Assembly: GCA_022825195.1 (NCBI GenBank)
Contig: JAJDYL010000126.1
Span: forward strand, 1-47,650
Direction: 5' to 3'
From: Alphaproteobacteria bacterium
GTDB lineage: Bacteria; Pseudomonadota; Alphaproteobacteria; Bin95
Length of the DNA stretch: 47,650 nt
Under the pieces are notes generated by a model that was given only the letters and a program-made list of their open reading frames with translations, was not told the origin of the DNA and ran no database searches. This document shows positions 1 to 9,151 of the stretch, piece after piece. The translations under genes and the position numbers were made by a program. Position 1 is the stretch's first letter. Every line of letters starts with the position of its first letter.

Positions 1-168
1 ACTCAAGACGCGCAATCTTCTGACCGGAAGGCTCGGACCCCGACACTCTCAACGGGTCAAACGGCTCGGAACGACGCATCCAAAGGTTGACTCATTTTTC
101 GATTCCACCGTCAACCCCCTCCTGGCCAGTTACGACAATTCCGGACAGTCTCGTGGCGTGAGTCCCGT

Positions 169-198
169 GGGCCGGACGGTTTCAGCAGGGTCCGGCCC
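169..198. terminator. GC hairpin beyond the 3' end of the first gene
   Basis: A 9-bp perfect inverted repeat (arms 169-177 and 190-198, 12-base loop) lies about 60 bases past the stop of the minus-strand membrane protein gene. No T tract follows on either strand, so it is at best a weak terminator or an RNA-stabilising hairpin. The rest of positions 1-256 shows no convincing gene. Confidence 0.35.
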
Positions 199-256
199 CC
201 AGAGAGGGCCGAAGACCCTGGCGGTTCCGGAACGCCGCGCCGGACTCCGGCTCCCG

Positions 257-667
257 TCAGGCCGATTTCCGCTCGCGGTGGATGGCGCCGAGGACCAGGC
301 CGAACAAACCGAACTGGAGCAGCAGATAGACCGCTTCCATCCAGATGAATGCCGCGACGTCCGGCACCTCCTGCTTGGCGACGAAGGCCAGCACGTGGGA
401 GGTCCAGAAGAAGGCGCCGACGACAAGGGCGAACTTGAGCCCCCGGCGAAAACTCCCTCCCGTCGGCTTCAGCATCGGAAACAGCGTGGAGAGCAGAACG
501 CCCTGGAGCACGATGGTGAGCAATCCGACGAGAAAGTCCGGCTCTCCTTCGAAATAGCCGAACGCTTCGTATCTCTCCTTGAAGAGGAGCACATGCCAGA
601 CGACCGCCAGCGAAAAGGTGCAAACGGTGTAGGCAGCGGCTCCCAGGACCAGCTTGCCCAGGTGCAT
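257..667 (-). CDS. Small integral membrane protein, function unknown
   Basis: A 136-residue hydrophobic protein with about four predicted membrane segments: near residues 5-25, a stretch around 45-65, another around 80-97, and the C-terminal part around 105-128. It ends in a basic tail (HRERKSA). The size and spacing resemble the short four-helix DUF1761/DUF2177-type proteins, but I cannot assign a family firmly. The start is placed at the ATG at 667, preceded by AGGGATAGGG; an in-frame TTG 21 bases further upstream would add seven glycine-rich residues. It is divergent from the aminotransferase gene with a 311-base gap in which I see no other gene. Confidence 0.6.
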   Translation of the reverse strand: MHLGKLVLGAAAYTVCTFSLAVVWHVLLFKERYEAFGYFEGEPDFLVGLLTIVLQGVLLSTLFPMLKPTGGSFRRGLKFALVVGAFFWTSHVLAFVAKQEVPDVAAFIWMEAVYLLLQFGLFGLVLGAIHRERKSA

Positions 668-978
668 CCCTATCCCTCCCCGACCCAAGGAAAGCCGGAC
701 GCCGCAAAGGACGGCCCGGGTACCCGAGCATCCCGGTCCAGCGGGCCGGAGTGTGTCGGGGCCGTTGCCGGCATGTCAACGGGCGGGCCTTCGCAGGGCA
801 AGGGAACAGACCGCCGGGATGGCGCGGCGGCGGGGACATGCGCTGTTCGGACTTTCGGGCGGGTGGTACAGTTTGCACGGATGTTGCCGGGGCGCGGAGC
901 GCGGCCGGACCCGGTGCGTCCTCGCGACGCCAGCTATTGTCGCCAACAGTCCGCGCCGGCAGCAGGGAGGCCGCACGC

Positions 979-2367
979 ATGCCCGATTTCGCCAATGCCC
1001 CGGATATCGACAGGGCGCGCGCAGACGCGAAGGCTCATTTCTGGCCGCATTCCCGCCCCGCGGGAAATGTCGAGGGCAAGACCGGCCTTCAGATCGTCAC
1101 CCATGGCAAGGGGGTGTGGGTGATCGACGGCGACGGCGAGCGCTGGTTCGATACCATGTCGGGACTCTGGCTGGTGAATATCGGCCATGGCCGGCAGGAG
1201 ATCGCGGATGCGGTCTATCGCCAGATGCTGGAGCTCGCCTTCTCGCCGGGCGACACGGTGAGCCCCGCGACCGCCGAGCTTTCCGGCAGGCTGGCCCGCC
1301 TCAGCCAGGACGAGGCGGCGCGGGTCTATTTCGTGTCCGGCGGCTCGGAGGCCAACGAGACGGCGCTCAAGCTCGCCAAGAACTACCACCACCTGAACGG
1401 CGAGCCGACGCGCTGGAAGGTGCTCTCCCGGCGCGGGTCGTATCACGGCGCCACGCTGGCCTGCACCAGCCTCGGGCGCGGCGGGCCGGGCGGCGGCAGC
1501 GTGCCGATGCATTTCGGACCGCTCGTGCCGGGCAACATCCATGTGGCTCAGCCGGCTGCATATCGCTGCCACCTGTGCGCCGAAGCGGGCGCATGCAGCA
1601 TGGAATGCGCGCGCGACGTGGAACGGGCGATCCTGCACGAGGGCCCGGCGACGGTGGCGGCCTTCATCGGCGAGCCGATTTCGGCAGCGGCGGGCATCCA
1701 CGTGCCGCACCCGGAATATTGGCCGACGGTGCGCGAGATCTGCGACCGCTACGGCGTGCTGCTGATCGCCGACGAGGTCATTACCGGCTTCTGCCGGACA
1801 GGCAGGATGTTCGCGATGGAGCAATGGGGCGTGAAGCCCGACATCTTCACCGTCGCCAAGGCGCTTACCAGCGGCTACCTGCCCATCGGCGCGGCCGTTG
1901 CCACCGGCAAGGTCGCGGACGCCTTTTCCGGCGGGGAGGAGCGGGTCTTCCAGCACCTCATCACCTTCGGGGGCAATCCGGCCTCATGCGCGGCGGCGCT
2001 CGCCAATCTCGACATCATGGAAGGCGAGAACATGGCGGAGCGGTCGCGCGAGATGGGCGACTACCTGTTCGAGCGCCTGCAGACGCTGCTGAAGCACGAA
2101 ATCGTGGGCGATGTGCGCGGCGGCATGGGACTGCTGTGCGCCGTCGAGCTGGTGAAAGACCGGAAGACACGCGAACAGTTCCCGAAGGAGGCCGGGATGG
2201 ATGGGCGCGTCGTCCGGCACATGCGCGAGCACGGCCTGCTGGGCCGCGGCGGCCATGTCATCCCGGTAGCGCCGCCGCTCTGCATCGACCGCGGCGAGAT
2301 CGACGAGGCCGTGGACCGGCTCGACTCCGTGCTCGCCCGCCTCGGGGCGGAGCTGGCGGAGTTGTGA
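979..2367 (+). CDS. Class III (omega) aminotransferase, PLP-dependent
   Basis: A 462-residue fold-type I transaminase of the omega-amino acid:pyruvate/putrescine aminotransferase group, which moves an amino group from an amine or omega-amino acid to a keto acid in the cytosol. Visible features are the PLP phosphate-binding GGSEANE motif near residue 121, the pyridine-N-binding Asp265 in DEVITGF, and the Schiff-base Lys294 in [13 protein letters not shown]. The length is normal for the family. The start is the ATG at 979, with an AGGGAGG Shine-Dalgarno nine bases upstream. A Cys-rich patch (residues about 197-213, three to four Cys) is found in a subset of these enzymes. The amine substrate cannot be told from sequence, and no downstream partner in the same direction helps. 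Confidence 0.93.
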   Translation: MPDFANAPDIDRARADAKAHFWPHSRPAGNVEGKTGLQIVTHGKGVWVIDGDGERWFDTMSGLWLVNIGHGRQEIADAVYRQMLELAFSPGDTVSPATAELSGRLARLSQDEAARVYFVSGGSEANETALKLAKNYHHLNGEPTRWKVLSRRGSYHGATLACTSLGRGGPGGGSVPMHFGPLVPGNIHVAQPAAYRCHLCAEAGACSMECARDVERAILHEGPATVAAFIGEPISAAAGIHVPHPEYWPTVREICDRYGVLLIADEVITGFCRTGRMFAMEQWGVKPDIFTVAKALTSGYLPIGAAVATGKVADAFSGGEERVFQHLITFGGNPASCAAALANLDIMEGENMAERSREMGDYLFERLQTLLKHEIVGDVRGGMGLLCAVELVKDRKTREQFPKEAGMDGRVVRHMREHGLLGRGGHVIPVAPPLCIDRGEIDEAVDRLDSVLARLGAELAEL

Positions 2368-2392
2368 GTGGAGGGCCGCGGGTCCGGGCGGG

Positions 2393-3187
2393 TCAGGCGA
2401 TCGTGCCGAGGAACGCGGCGACCGCTTCGGCCAGCGCGTCGCCGCGGGTTTCCGGCAGCATGTGGCCGCCGCCGTCCAGTGCCAGATGGGCTGCGCCGGG
2501 GATGAGCGCCGCCAGCTCCGCGCCGAACCAGGGCGGCATCAGCTGGTCGTCGGCAGCGGTCGCTATCATGGCGGGGCAGGAAAGGCTCGGCGCCAGCGGT
2601 CGGGCGTCGAACGCCAGGATCGACTCCAGCCGGGCCTCGATTCCGTCAGCGTCCTGCGGCGCGGCGGCGCTTGCCAGCGTCTCGAACGCCTCGGCGTGCG
2701 CGCGGCGGTGTTCGGGCGGGAACAGCAGGCTCGCGTTGAACCAGGCGTAGCGGTACGGGTCGAGCGCCCGGGCGGCAGCGACGCGCAGGCGTTGCATCGT
2801 CGTCAGATGCGCGTCGCCGTGGCTCCACGGATTGGCCAGCACCAGCCCCGCGACCCGGTCCGGGCGGGAGGCGGCGAATGCGAGGCCGATGCCGCAGCCG
2901 GTGGAGTGGCAGAACAGGTGCGCCCTGTCGATCCCGAGCCCGTCGAGCAGCCCCGCAAGCTCCCCGGCGCGGCCCGCCATGGTCATGCCGCCCGGCGCGG
3001 TCACCGGCGCGCTTCGGCCAGTGCCGCGCTGGTCGTAGCGGATGACCCGGAAGCGCGCCGCCAGCCGGTCGAGGAATGGACCGACGCCGACCGGACCGCC
3101 GCTCTGCGGCAGCAGCATCGCCAGCGCCGCACCGCTGCCGTGCTCCTCGTAGTGGATGCCGCCGCCTTCGATCCGCTCGAAGGGCAT
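2393..3187 (-). CDS. Alpha/beta-fold hydrolase (RutD/3-oxoadipate enol-lactonase-like)
   Basis: A 264-residue single-domain alpha/beta hydrolase. The nucleophile elbow reads CHSTGC, with Ser in the position of the G-x-S-x-G motif and Cys replacing the first Gly. The acid is likely the Asp in TAADDQLMP and the His is in GGGHMLPE near the C-terminus. The YDQRGTGRS motif is typical of the family. The gene starts 7 bases after the stop of the luciferase-like monooxygenase gene, so the two are almost certainly co-transcribed. An ester or lactone made by the monooxygenase is a reasonable substrate, by inference only. The open frame extends upstream, but MPFERIEGGGIHYEE is the natural N-terminus. 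Confidence 0.9.
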   Translation of the reverse strand: MPFERIEGGGIHYEEHGSGAALAMLLPQSGGPVGVGPFLDRLAARFRVIRYDQRGTGRSAPVTAPGGMTMAGRAGELAGLLDGLGIDRAHLFCHSTGCGIGLAFAASRPDRVAGLVLANPWSHGDAHLTTMQRLRVAAARALDPYRYAWFNASLLFPPEHRRAHAEAFETLASAAAPQDADGIEARLESILAFDARPLAPSLSCPAMIATAADDQLMPPWFGAELAALIPGAAHLALDGGGHMLPETRGDALAEAVAAFLGTIA

Positions 3188-3194
3188 GGAGCCG

Positions 3195-4412
3195 CTACTC
3201 CGCGGCGTCGTCTTCCTTCGACAGGTCCCCGGCGCCGAGAGTGCGGTCCTCGAAGCCGGCGGGGACTTCGCGGCCGGTGTCGGTGAAGGCGCGCCTGACC
3301 GCCTCGACATTGCCTTCCAGCACGCGCAGCCGGTTCTCGCGCACGAAGACGTTGGAGCCGTGGAGCGTGTCCAGCGAGCCCTGGAAGCGGGGCGCCACAT
3401 AGCGGGCGAACAGCTCGTAGCTCTTCATCGTGTCCTCGCGGTTCGCCCACTCATTGGCCCGGAAGAGCATGCCGCCGAAGCCGCCCTGGGAGAGCTCCAG
3501 CAGATATTCGATGCCCTTGATTGCGGTCTCGGGCGAGCCGATGAGCGTCGTGCCCATCTTCACGCCCTCGCGGACGGGATCGTCGGCCCGGCCGGGCGGC
3601 CGGCCGAGCGTCTCCTCGAAATAGGTGACGGTTTCGAGCCGTTCGCCGGCATTGACCTGGCGCAGCGCCTCCTCGTCATCTTCCGCGAGGTGCATGTTGA
3701 CGACCACGCGCCAGTCCTTGCGGTTCATGGTCTTGCCGTGTTTTGCGGCTTCGTCCTCGGCGATCTGCCACTGCTTGGCCAGCATTTCCGGCCCGCCCGG
3801 AATGCCGGCCCCGATGGAGAGCACGCCGATGCCGTGGCGGCCCGCGGCCATCATGCCGAAGGGGGTGATGGTGGAGGCGACGGCGATCGGGAAGCGGCCC
3901 TCGGTCCAGGGCGCCAGATGCAGCCGCGCTTCCCGGAGCGTGAACCAGTCGGTCTCCATCGTCACCGGCTCGCCGCATTCCAGCAGCGCAACGATGGCCT
4001 CCAGCGCCTCCATCATCCGCCGGCGCTGGTCCGTCGGCTTGATGCCCATCATGTAGGCGTCGGTCACGAGCGCGCCCGGCCCGCAGCCGAGCATGGTCCG
4101 CCCGCGGCTCATATGATCGAGCTGCACGAAGCGCTGCGCCACCAGCATCGGGTGGTGGTAGGGCAGCGAGGTCACGCCCGAGCCGAGCCTGATGTGCTTC
4201 GTGCGCTCCAGCGCCGCGCCGATGAAGATTTCGGGCGCAGCGATGATCTCCCAGCCAGCGGAGTGATGTTCGCCGATCCAGGCCTCGTCATAGCCCAGAT
4301 GGTCGAGCCACTCGATCAGCTCCATGTCGCGGCTCATGGCGACCGTCGGGTTCTCGCCGAGCGCGTGGAAGGGAGCGAGAAAGACACCGAAACTCATGCC
4401 GCGCCGAGCCAT
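3195..4412 (-). CDS. LLM-class flavin-dependent monooxygenase (luciferase-like)
   Basis: A 405-residue bacterial-luciferase-fold (TIM barrel) oxidoreductase that would use reduced FMN supplied by a separate reductase. Family hallmarks are the N-terminal FGVFLAPFH, the GEHHSAGWE segment, the LGSGVTSLPYHHP strand, and the C-terminal GGFGGMLFRANEWA segment; it resembles limonene 1,2-monooxygenase and alkanesulfonate-type members. The start at 4412 has GGAGG eight bases upstream; a second in-frame ATG lies 15 bases downstream. It leads a two-gene minus-strand unit with the alpha/beta hydrolase. No flavin reductase is adjacent; the nearest in the window is at 44.4 kb. The substrate is unknown. Confidence 0.93.
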   Translation of the reverse strand: MARRGMSFGVFLAPFHALGENPTVAMSRDMELIEWLDHLGYDEAWIGEHHSAGWEIIAAPEIFIGAALERTKHIRLGSGVTSLPYHHPMLVAQRFVQLDHMSRGRTMLGCGPGALVTDAYMMGIKPTDQRRRMMEALEAIVALLECGEPVTMETDWFTLREARLHLAPWTEGRFPIAVASTITPFGMMAAGRHGIGVLSIGAGIPGGPEMLAKQWQIAEDEAAKHGKTMNRKDWRVVVNMHLAEDDEEALRQVNAGERLETVTYFEETLGRPPGRADDPVREGVKMGTTLIGSPETAIKGIEYLLELSQGGFGGMLFRANEWANREDTMKSYELFARYVAPRFQGSLDTLHGSNVFVRENRLRVLEGNVEAVRRAFTDTGREVPAGFEDRTLGAGDLSKEDDAAE

Positions 4413-4528
4413 GGGACCGACCTCCGGAGAGCGAAAGGGAATGGCCGGATGATGCCGCGAACGACGCCCGCGCGCCAGAGGGCGTTATCCGCCCCGGTGT
4501 GCCGCGTAGCGCCGCGGTCGCGGTTCGC

Positions 4529-5626
4529 TCAGTCGAAGGTCAGGACGCTGCGGGCCACTTCGCCGGCCTGCAGCGCGTCATAGGCCTCGTTGATCTGCTC
4601 CAGCGGGTATGAGCGGCTGATCAGCTCGTCGATCTTCAGCCGTCCGCGCATGTACATGTCCGCGAGCCTGGGCAGATCGACCCACGGCCGCGCCGACCCG
4701 TACCACGAACCCACGATGGCGCGTTCGGTGCGCGGTATCGACAGTGCGTTGAATTCCAGCATGTCGTCTTCGGGCGCCATGCCGACGATCACGGTGGTGC
4801 CGCCCATGCGGCACATCTCGTAGGCCTGCTGAATCGCCGTCGGGTTGCCGATCGCCTCGAACGCGAAGTCCACGCCGCCGCCGGTCATCTCCAGCACGCG
4901 GCCCGCCGCGTCGCCATTGCCGGCGTTGACGGTGTCCGTGGCACCGAACAGGCGGGCATATTCCAGCTTGTTGTCCAGGAGATCGACGGCGATTATGCGG
5001 TCCGCGCCGGCCAGCACCGCGCCCTGCACCGCGTTCAGGCCGACGCCGCCGCAACCGATGACCGCAACGGTGTCGCCCGGCCTGACGCGGGCCGTATTGG
5101 CGACCGCGCCGACCCCGGTCATCACCGCGCAGCCGATGAGGCAGGCCCGGTCCAGCGGAATGTCCTTTCTGACCGGCACCGCACCCGACTCCGGCACCAC
5201 GGCGTATTCGGCAAAGCACGACACCCGCGCCATATGGTGAATGTCCGCTCCTTGCCGGTGCAGGCGCACGGTGCCGTCGAACATGGCGGAACGCGGCGTA
5301 TCGATGCCGTCGCACAGCACGGGACGCCCGACCACGCAGTAGTGGCAATGGCCGCAATTGGCGCGGAAATTCAGGATCACATGGTCGCCCGGCTGCACGC
5401 GAGTCACCCCGGCGCCCACTTTTTCGACGATTCCCGCACCTTCATGGCCGAGCACCGCCGGCAAGGGTGTGGTCCACTCGCCCTTTATCAGGTGCAGGTC
5501 GGAGTGGCACACGCCGGCTGCGCCGATGCGGACCAGCACTTCTCCGTCGCTGGGGTCGTCGAGTTCGACGGTCTGCACTTCCATCGGCTTGTTCGGTTCG
5601 TAGAGAACCGCCGCCTTCATCTCCAT
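4529..5626 (-). CDS. Zinc-dependent alcohol dehydrogenase (MDR family)
   Basis: A 365-residue medium-chain dehydrogenase that oxidises alcohols with NAD(P). The catalytic zinc site is visible as Cys40, His61 and Glu62 (GVCHSD and GHEGAG). The structural zinc lobe has four Cys at 91, 94, 97 and 105. The Rossmann motif is VAVIGCGGVGLNAV, near residue 186. The sequence is of the class III/AdhD-like type common in Alphaproteobacteria. A strong AGGAGG eight bases upstream fixes the start at 5626. It lies upstream of the monooxygenase-hydrolase pair in the same direction but 116 bases away, so it may be a separate unit; the three together would fit oxidation of a terpenoid or alkanol. Confidence 0.93.
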   Translation of the reverse strand: MEMKAAVLYEPNKPMEVQTVELDDPSDGEVLVRIGAAGVCHSDLHLIKGEWTTPLPAVLGHEGAGIVEKVGAGVTRVQPGDHVILNFRANCGHCHYCVVGRPVLCDGIDTPRSAMFDGTVRLHRQGADIHHMARVSCFAEYAVVPESGAVPVRKDIPLDRACLIGCAVMTGVGAVANTARVRPGDTVAVIGCGGVGLNAVQGAVLAGADRIIAVDLLDNKLEYARLFGATDTVNAGNGDAAGRVLEMTGGGVDFAFEAIGNPTAIQQAYEMCRMGGTTVIVGMAPEDDMLEFNALSIPRTERAIVGSWYGSARPWVDLPRLADMYMRGRLKIDELISRSYPLEQINEAYDALQAGEVARSVLTFD

Positions 5627-5873
5627 CCGGATTTCCTCCTGGGCTCCCGAAGCCGGTGCGGGCGTCGCTCGGCCATGTCGCCGGCGATCCTGAACCTGCC
5701 GGCGCGGAACAGTATGCCATCTTCAACGACGGTGACCACGGCCGCAATGCACATCGGCAGGCCGCACCGGGGCACGATCATGGCCGGGCAGATCCCGGGT
5801 ATGCAGCCGAATTCCCGCAACCTGCACGGATTCTGCAATAATATCGCGGCTGGACGGGCGCGGGCGAGGGGCG

Positions 5874-6332
5874 ATGCCAAGCAACGGGACGAGCGGAGGC
5901 GGCTTCGCCATCCTCCCGATTCGCGACGGCGACGAAGAGGCGGTCGCGGCGCTCTGGCGCGTCTGCGGACTGGTGCGGCCCTGGAACGATCCGCTCCGCG
6001 ATATCGAAAGTGCGCGCGCCAACGCCTCGTCCGACATATTCGTCGCCGCCCCGCGCGGGTGCGACAGGCCCATCCTGGGCTCCGTCATGGCGGGATATGA
6101 AGGCCATCGCGGCTGGGTTTATTACGTCGCGGTTGCGCCGGACCACCGCTCTCAGGGCCTCGGCGAGAGGTTGATGCGCCATGCCGAAGCCTGGCTCAGG
6201 GAAGCCGGCGCGCCCAAGGTCATGCTGATGATCCGGGAAGAGAACGAGCCGGTGCGCTGCTTCTACGAAGCGATTGGATACGAGGTCGAACAACGGACGG
6301 TGATGAGCCGCTGGACGGACGGAAGACCGTGA
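5874..6332 (+). CDS. GNAT-family N-acetyltransferase (YpeA-like)
   Basis: A 152-residue single-domain acetyltransferase. The acetyl-CoA pyrophosphate-binding motif A is visible as VAPDHRSQGLGERLMRHAE (residues about 87-105), followed by the conserved C-terminal NEPVRCFYEAIGYEV segment (residues about 122-136). The arrangement matches the uncharacterised YpeA subgroup. GAGGGG precedes the ATG. Its stop overlaps the GTG start of the LysE-type exporter by four bases (GTGA), so the two proteins are translationally coupled. A link with detoxification or export of an amino acid or amine is plausible but not shown. Confidence 0.9.
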   Translation: MPSNGTSGGGFAILPIRDGDEEAVAALWRVCGLVRPWNDPLRDIESARANASSDIFVAAPRGCDRPILGSVMAGYEGHRGWVYYVAVAPDHRSQGLGERLMRHAEAWLREAGAPKVMLMIREENEPVRCFYEAIGYEVEQRTVMSRWTDGRP

Positions 6333-6940
6333 GCCTCGAACAGGTCCTTGCCTTCAACCTCGTGCTGGCGGTCGCGATCGCCAGCCCCGGGCCGGCGCTG
6401 CTCATGGCGGTGCAGACCTCGCTGAGTGCGGGACGAATGGCGGGGATTGCGGTCGGCTTCGGCCTCGGCACCATGGCGGCGGCATGGACGGCGATGGCGC
6501 TGCTCGGCCTCGGCGCCGTCTTCCGGCTGTTCCCGGCCGTCCATACGGCAGCGAAGATCGCGGGCGCCGCCTATCTCCTTTACCTCGCATGGAGGATGTG
6601 GCGGAACGCGGCCGCGCCGGTCCACGCGCGGACGGCAGCGGCGAAGCGCGCCTTCCGGCAGGGCTTCCTGGTGAACCTGCTCAACCCGAAATCCGTGCTG
6701 TTCGCGGCAGCGGTCCTCGTCACCGTGTTTCCCGCGGGGCTCGACGCCGCTTCCAGCGCGCTCATCGTCGCCAACCACTTCCTGGTGGAAATCGCCTTCT
6801 ATTCCGCGCTCGCCTTCTGCATGAGCACGGAGGCCGTCGCGCGGCGCTACATGCAGGCGAAACGACATATCGACCGGGCCGCCGCCCTCATCCTCGGCGG
6901 CCTCGGCCTCCGGCTGCTGCTGAGCCGCGCTCAGGAATAG
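6329..6940 (+). CDS. LysE/RhtB-family amino acid exporter
   Basis: A 203-residue inner-membrane exporter with about six hydrophobic segments. The family signature [19 protein letters not shown] lies at residues 18-36, and the conserved [17 protein letters not shown] loop near residues 112-128. Members expel homoserine, threonine, lysine or related amino acids. It starts with GTG, overlapping the acetyltransferase stop by four bases. Its 3' end overlaps the 3' end of the convergent proline-racemase-family gene by 10 bases. The substrate cannot be inferred. Confidence 0.92.
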   Translation: MSLEQVLAFNLVLAVAIASPGPALLMAVQTSLSAGRMAGIAVGFGLGTMAAAWTAMALLGLGAVFRLFPAVHTAAKIAGAAYLLYLAWRMWRNAAAPVHARTAAAKRAFRQGFLVNLLNPKSVLFAAAVLVTVFPAGLDAASSALIVANHFLVEIAFYSALAFCMSTEAVARRYMQAKRHIDRAAALILGGLGLRLLLSRAQE

Positions 6941-7962
6941 TCCGGCCAGGTGTCGCTCAGGCGGTAGCCGCGCGGCCAGGGGTCGTCGGGGTCGACCGCG
7001 AGCTGGTGCGTGCCGGTAATCCACGCCCGGCCCGCGAGCGACGGCAGGATGGCGGGACGGCCGCCCACCGTCGTTTCGCCCTCGATCCGGCAGTCGAAAC
7101 GGGACTCGATAAGCGACACGCCCACAAACGGTTCGTCGACGGCGACAAGGCCCTTCGCGTGCAGCACGGCCAAACGGGCGGAGCAGCCGGTGCCGCAGGG
7201 CGAGCGGTCGATCTTGCCGGGGCGGATGGCGACCGCGTTGCGGCCGTGCGCGACGCCTTCCCGGTACTCGACGGGTGCTGCGAACTGGCAGAAGGAGATA
7301 TGCGCCCATTCCGGCTGCTCGGGGTGCTGGAAGCCGATCTGCTCATTCGCGGCCCGCGCGATTCGCATGCCCGTCCGTGCCAGATCGCGCGCCTCGTCGG
7401 GGCTGAGCGCGAAGCCGAGCGCCGCCGCGTCCGCGATGACATAGCTGTCGCCGCCATAGGCGGTATCGACCCGCAGCGTGCCCAGCCCCTCCACCTCCAG
7501 CGGCGCATCGAGCCGGTCCGCGAAGGAGGGCACATTGCGAAGCCGCACGGTTTCGACCTTGCCGTCGCGGCAGGCGGCGGCGATCTCGACGGGCCCGCCA
7601 GGCGCTTCCAGGAGGAAGCGGGTCTCGGGCTCTTCCATCGGCAGGATGCCGGTCTCCAGCAGCACGGTCGCGACGCAAATGCCGTTCGAGCCGGACATGG
7701 GCGGCGTGTCCGCCGGCTCCATGACGATGAAGCCCATGGCCGCGGCCGGGTCCTTCGCCGGCACGAGCAGGTTGACATGGCGGAAGACGCCGCCGCGCGG
7801 CTCGTTGAGCACCACATCGCGGAGCCACCCGTCCCGCTCGATGAAGTTCCGCTGCTCCCAGAGCGTCGGCCCCGGCGGCGGCGCCACCCCGCCCACGATG
7901 ACATCGCCGACCTCGCCTTCGGCATGGCAGCTCACGACATGGATGAGATGCGTCGCCCGCAT
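6931..7962 (-). CDS. Proline racemase family enzyme (4-hydroxyproline epimerase / trans-3-hydroxyproline dehydratase type)
   Basis: A 343-residue two-lobed proline-racemase-fold enzyme. The second catalytic residue is Cys256 in SPCGTGC. The first position, usually Cys in MCGH, is Ser90 in [11 protein letters not shown]. This Ser-Cys combination is known in a subgroup acting on 4-hydroxyproline (epimerisation) and/or trans-3-hydroxyproline (dehydration) rather than a true proline racemase. The gene begins 25 bases after the E2 stop in the same direction, so it is probably the last gene of the 2-oxoacid dehydrogenase operon. Its 3' end overlaps that of lysE. The exact reaction is uncertain. Confidence 0.9.
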   Translation of the reverse strand: MRATHLIHVVSCHAEGEVGDVIVGGVAPPPGPTLWEQRNFIERDGWLRDVVLNEPRGGVFRHVNLLVPAKDPAAAMGFIVMEPADTPPMSGSNGICVATVLLETGILPMEEPETRFLLEAPGGPVEIAAACRDGKVETVRLRNVPSFADRLDAPLEVEGLGTLRVDTAYGGDSYVIADAAALGFALSPDEARDLARTGMRIARAANEQIGFQHPEQPEWAHISFCQFAAPVEYREGVAHGRNAVAIRPGKIDRSPCGTGCSARLAVLHAKGLVAVDEPFVGVSLIESRFDCRIEGETTVGGRPAILPSLAGRAWITGTHQLAVDPDDPWPRGYRLSDTWPDYS

Positions 7963-7987
7963 GGTTCAGCGCTAGCGCCCGGCCGGC

Positions 7988-9151
7988 CTATCCGCCTGCG
8001 AACAGCGCCGGGTCGGGCGATTCCAGCAGGCGTTTCAGCCGCGAGAGGAAGCGTCCGGCGGGGGCGCCGTCGAGGGCGCGGTGGTCGAAGGTGACGACGA
8101 AGGTGGCGATATCGCGGATCGCGACCTCGTTGCCGACGACGGCGGGCGTGCGCCGCATCCGGCCGACGCCGAGGATGGCGCATTGCGGCGGGTTCAGCAC
8201 CGGCGTGAACCAGTCCACGCCGAGCGCGGCGAGGTTGGTGACGGTGAAGGTGGCACCCTCGAAGTCCGCCGGGGCGAGCTTGCGGGACCTGGCCCTTGCC
8301 GTCAGGTCGGCCGCGGCATGCGCGATCCCGCCGAGATCGAGCCTGCCGGCGTCGCGCAGCACCGGCACCACGAGCCCGTCCTCGACATCCACCGCCATGC
8401 CGAGATTGATCTCCCGGTAGCGGTGGATCGCCCCGTCCACCAGGGCCGCGTTGAGCGCCGGATTCGCCTCCAGCGCGGCGGCGGCGGCCTTCAGCACGAT
8501 GTCGTTGAGCGCCGGCACGATGCCGTAAGCCGCGCGCCATTCGCTGCGGTTGGCGTTGCGGAAGGCGCGCATGGCGGTCATGTCGATGTCGAGGCCTTCC
8601 GTGACCTGCGGCGCGCCGGTCCAGTGCGCGCTCAATCGCTCGGCCGTGACGCGGCGGATGCCTTCGAGCGGCACCACATCGTGCGCGGGCTCGCCCGAGG
8701 GCTTCTCTTCCAGCGGCGGCGCGGTGCCCGCATCGACGGCGCGCTGCACGTCCTCCTTGGTGACGCGCCCGCCGGGGCCGGTGCCGTCCAGCCGGTCGGC
8801 GTCCACGCCATGGCGTTCCGCCAGCCGGCGGGCGACGGGCGTGACCCTTTGCTCGTCCGACACCGCCTCGGGCGCAGCGACCGTCTCGTCCGCCTTGTCC
8901 GGCAGGTCCTCGCCTGCATCGCCGATCCAGGCGAGCGTCGCGCCGACGGGGTATTCCCGGCCCGTCTCCGCATCGATCCGCAGCAGCACGCCGCCGGCCG
9001 GCGCCTCGACATCGACGGTCGCCTTGTCGGTCTCGACGGAATAGAGCGGCGCGCCCAGTTCGATCGGGGCGCCCTCCTGCGCATACCATTCCAGGACCTT
9101 GCCGCGCTCCATGGTGTGGCCGAGCGCGGCGAGCCTCAGCCGGACCGCCAT
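7988..9151 (-). CDS. 2-oxoacid dehydrogenase complex E2 (dihydrolipoamide acyltransferase)
   Basis: A 387-residue E2 core with one N-terminal lipoyl domain (residues 1-75, lipoylated Lys43 in ETDKATV). A charged linker leads to a peripheral-subunit-binding domain (about 105-140, TPVARRLAERHGVD to GRVTKEDV). The C-terminal acyltransferase domain carries catalytic His357 in DHRALDG. It transfers the acyl group from lipoyl-lysine to CoA. The start is the ATG whose A is shared with the E1-beta TGA (TGATG), so the genes are coupled. The single lipoyl domain and two-subunit E1 fit acetoin, branched-chain or pyruvate complexes; the substrate cannot be decided. No E3 gene is present in the window. 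Confidence 0.95.
   Translation of the reverse strand: MAVRLRLAALGHTMERGKVLEWYAQEGAPIELGAPLYSVETDKATVDVEAPAGGVLLRIDAETGREYPVGATLAWIGDAGEDLPDKADETVAAPEAVSDEQRVTPVARRLAERHGVDADRLDGTGPGGRVTKEDVQRAVDAGTAPPLEEKPSGEPAHDVVPLEGIRRVTAERLSAHWTGAPQVTEGLDIDMTAMRAFRNANRSEWRAAYGIVPALNDIVLKAAAAALEANPALNAALVDGAIHRYREINLGMAVDVEDGLVVPVLRDAGRLDLGGIAHAAADLTARARSRKLAPADFEGATFTVTNLAALGVDWFTPVLNPPQCAILGVGRMRRTPAVVGNEVAIRDIATFVVTFDHRALDGAPAGRFLSRLKRLLESPDPALFAGG

Noticed and set aside
5617..5873. Minus-strand frame with a segment VVTVVEDGILFRAGRFRIAGDMAE that recalls an amidohydrolase N-terminus
   Set aside because: The match is about 25 residues, overlaps the ADH ribosome site region, and no downstream amidohydrolase sequence exists. 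It may be a relic but is not supportable as a gene.
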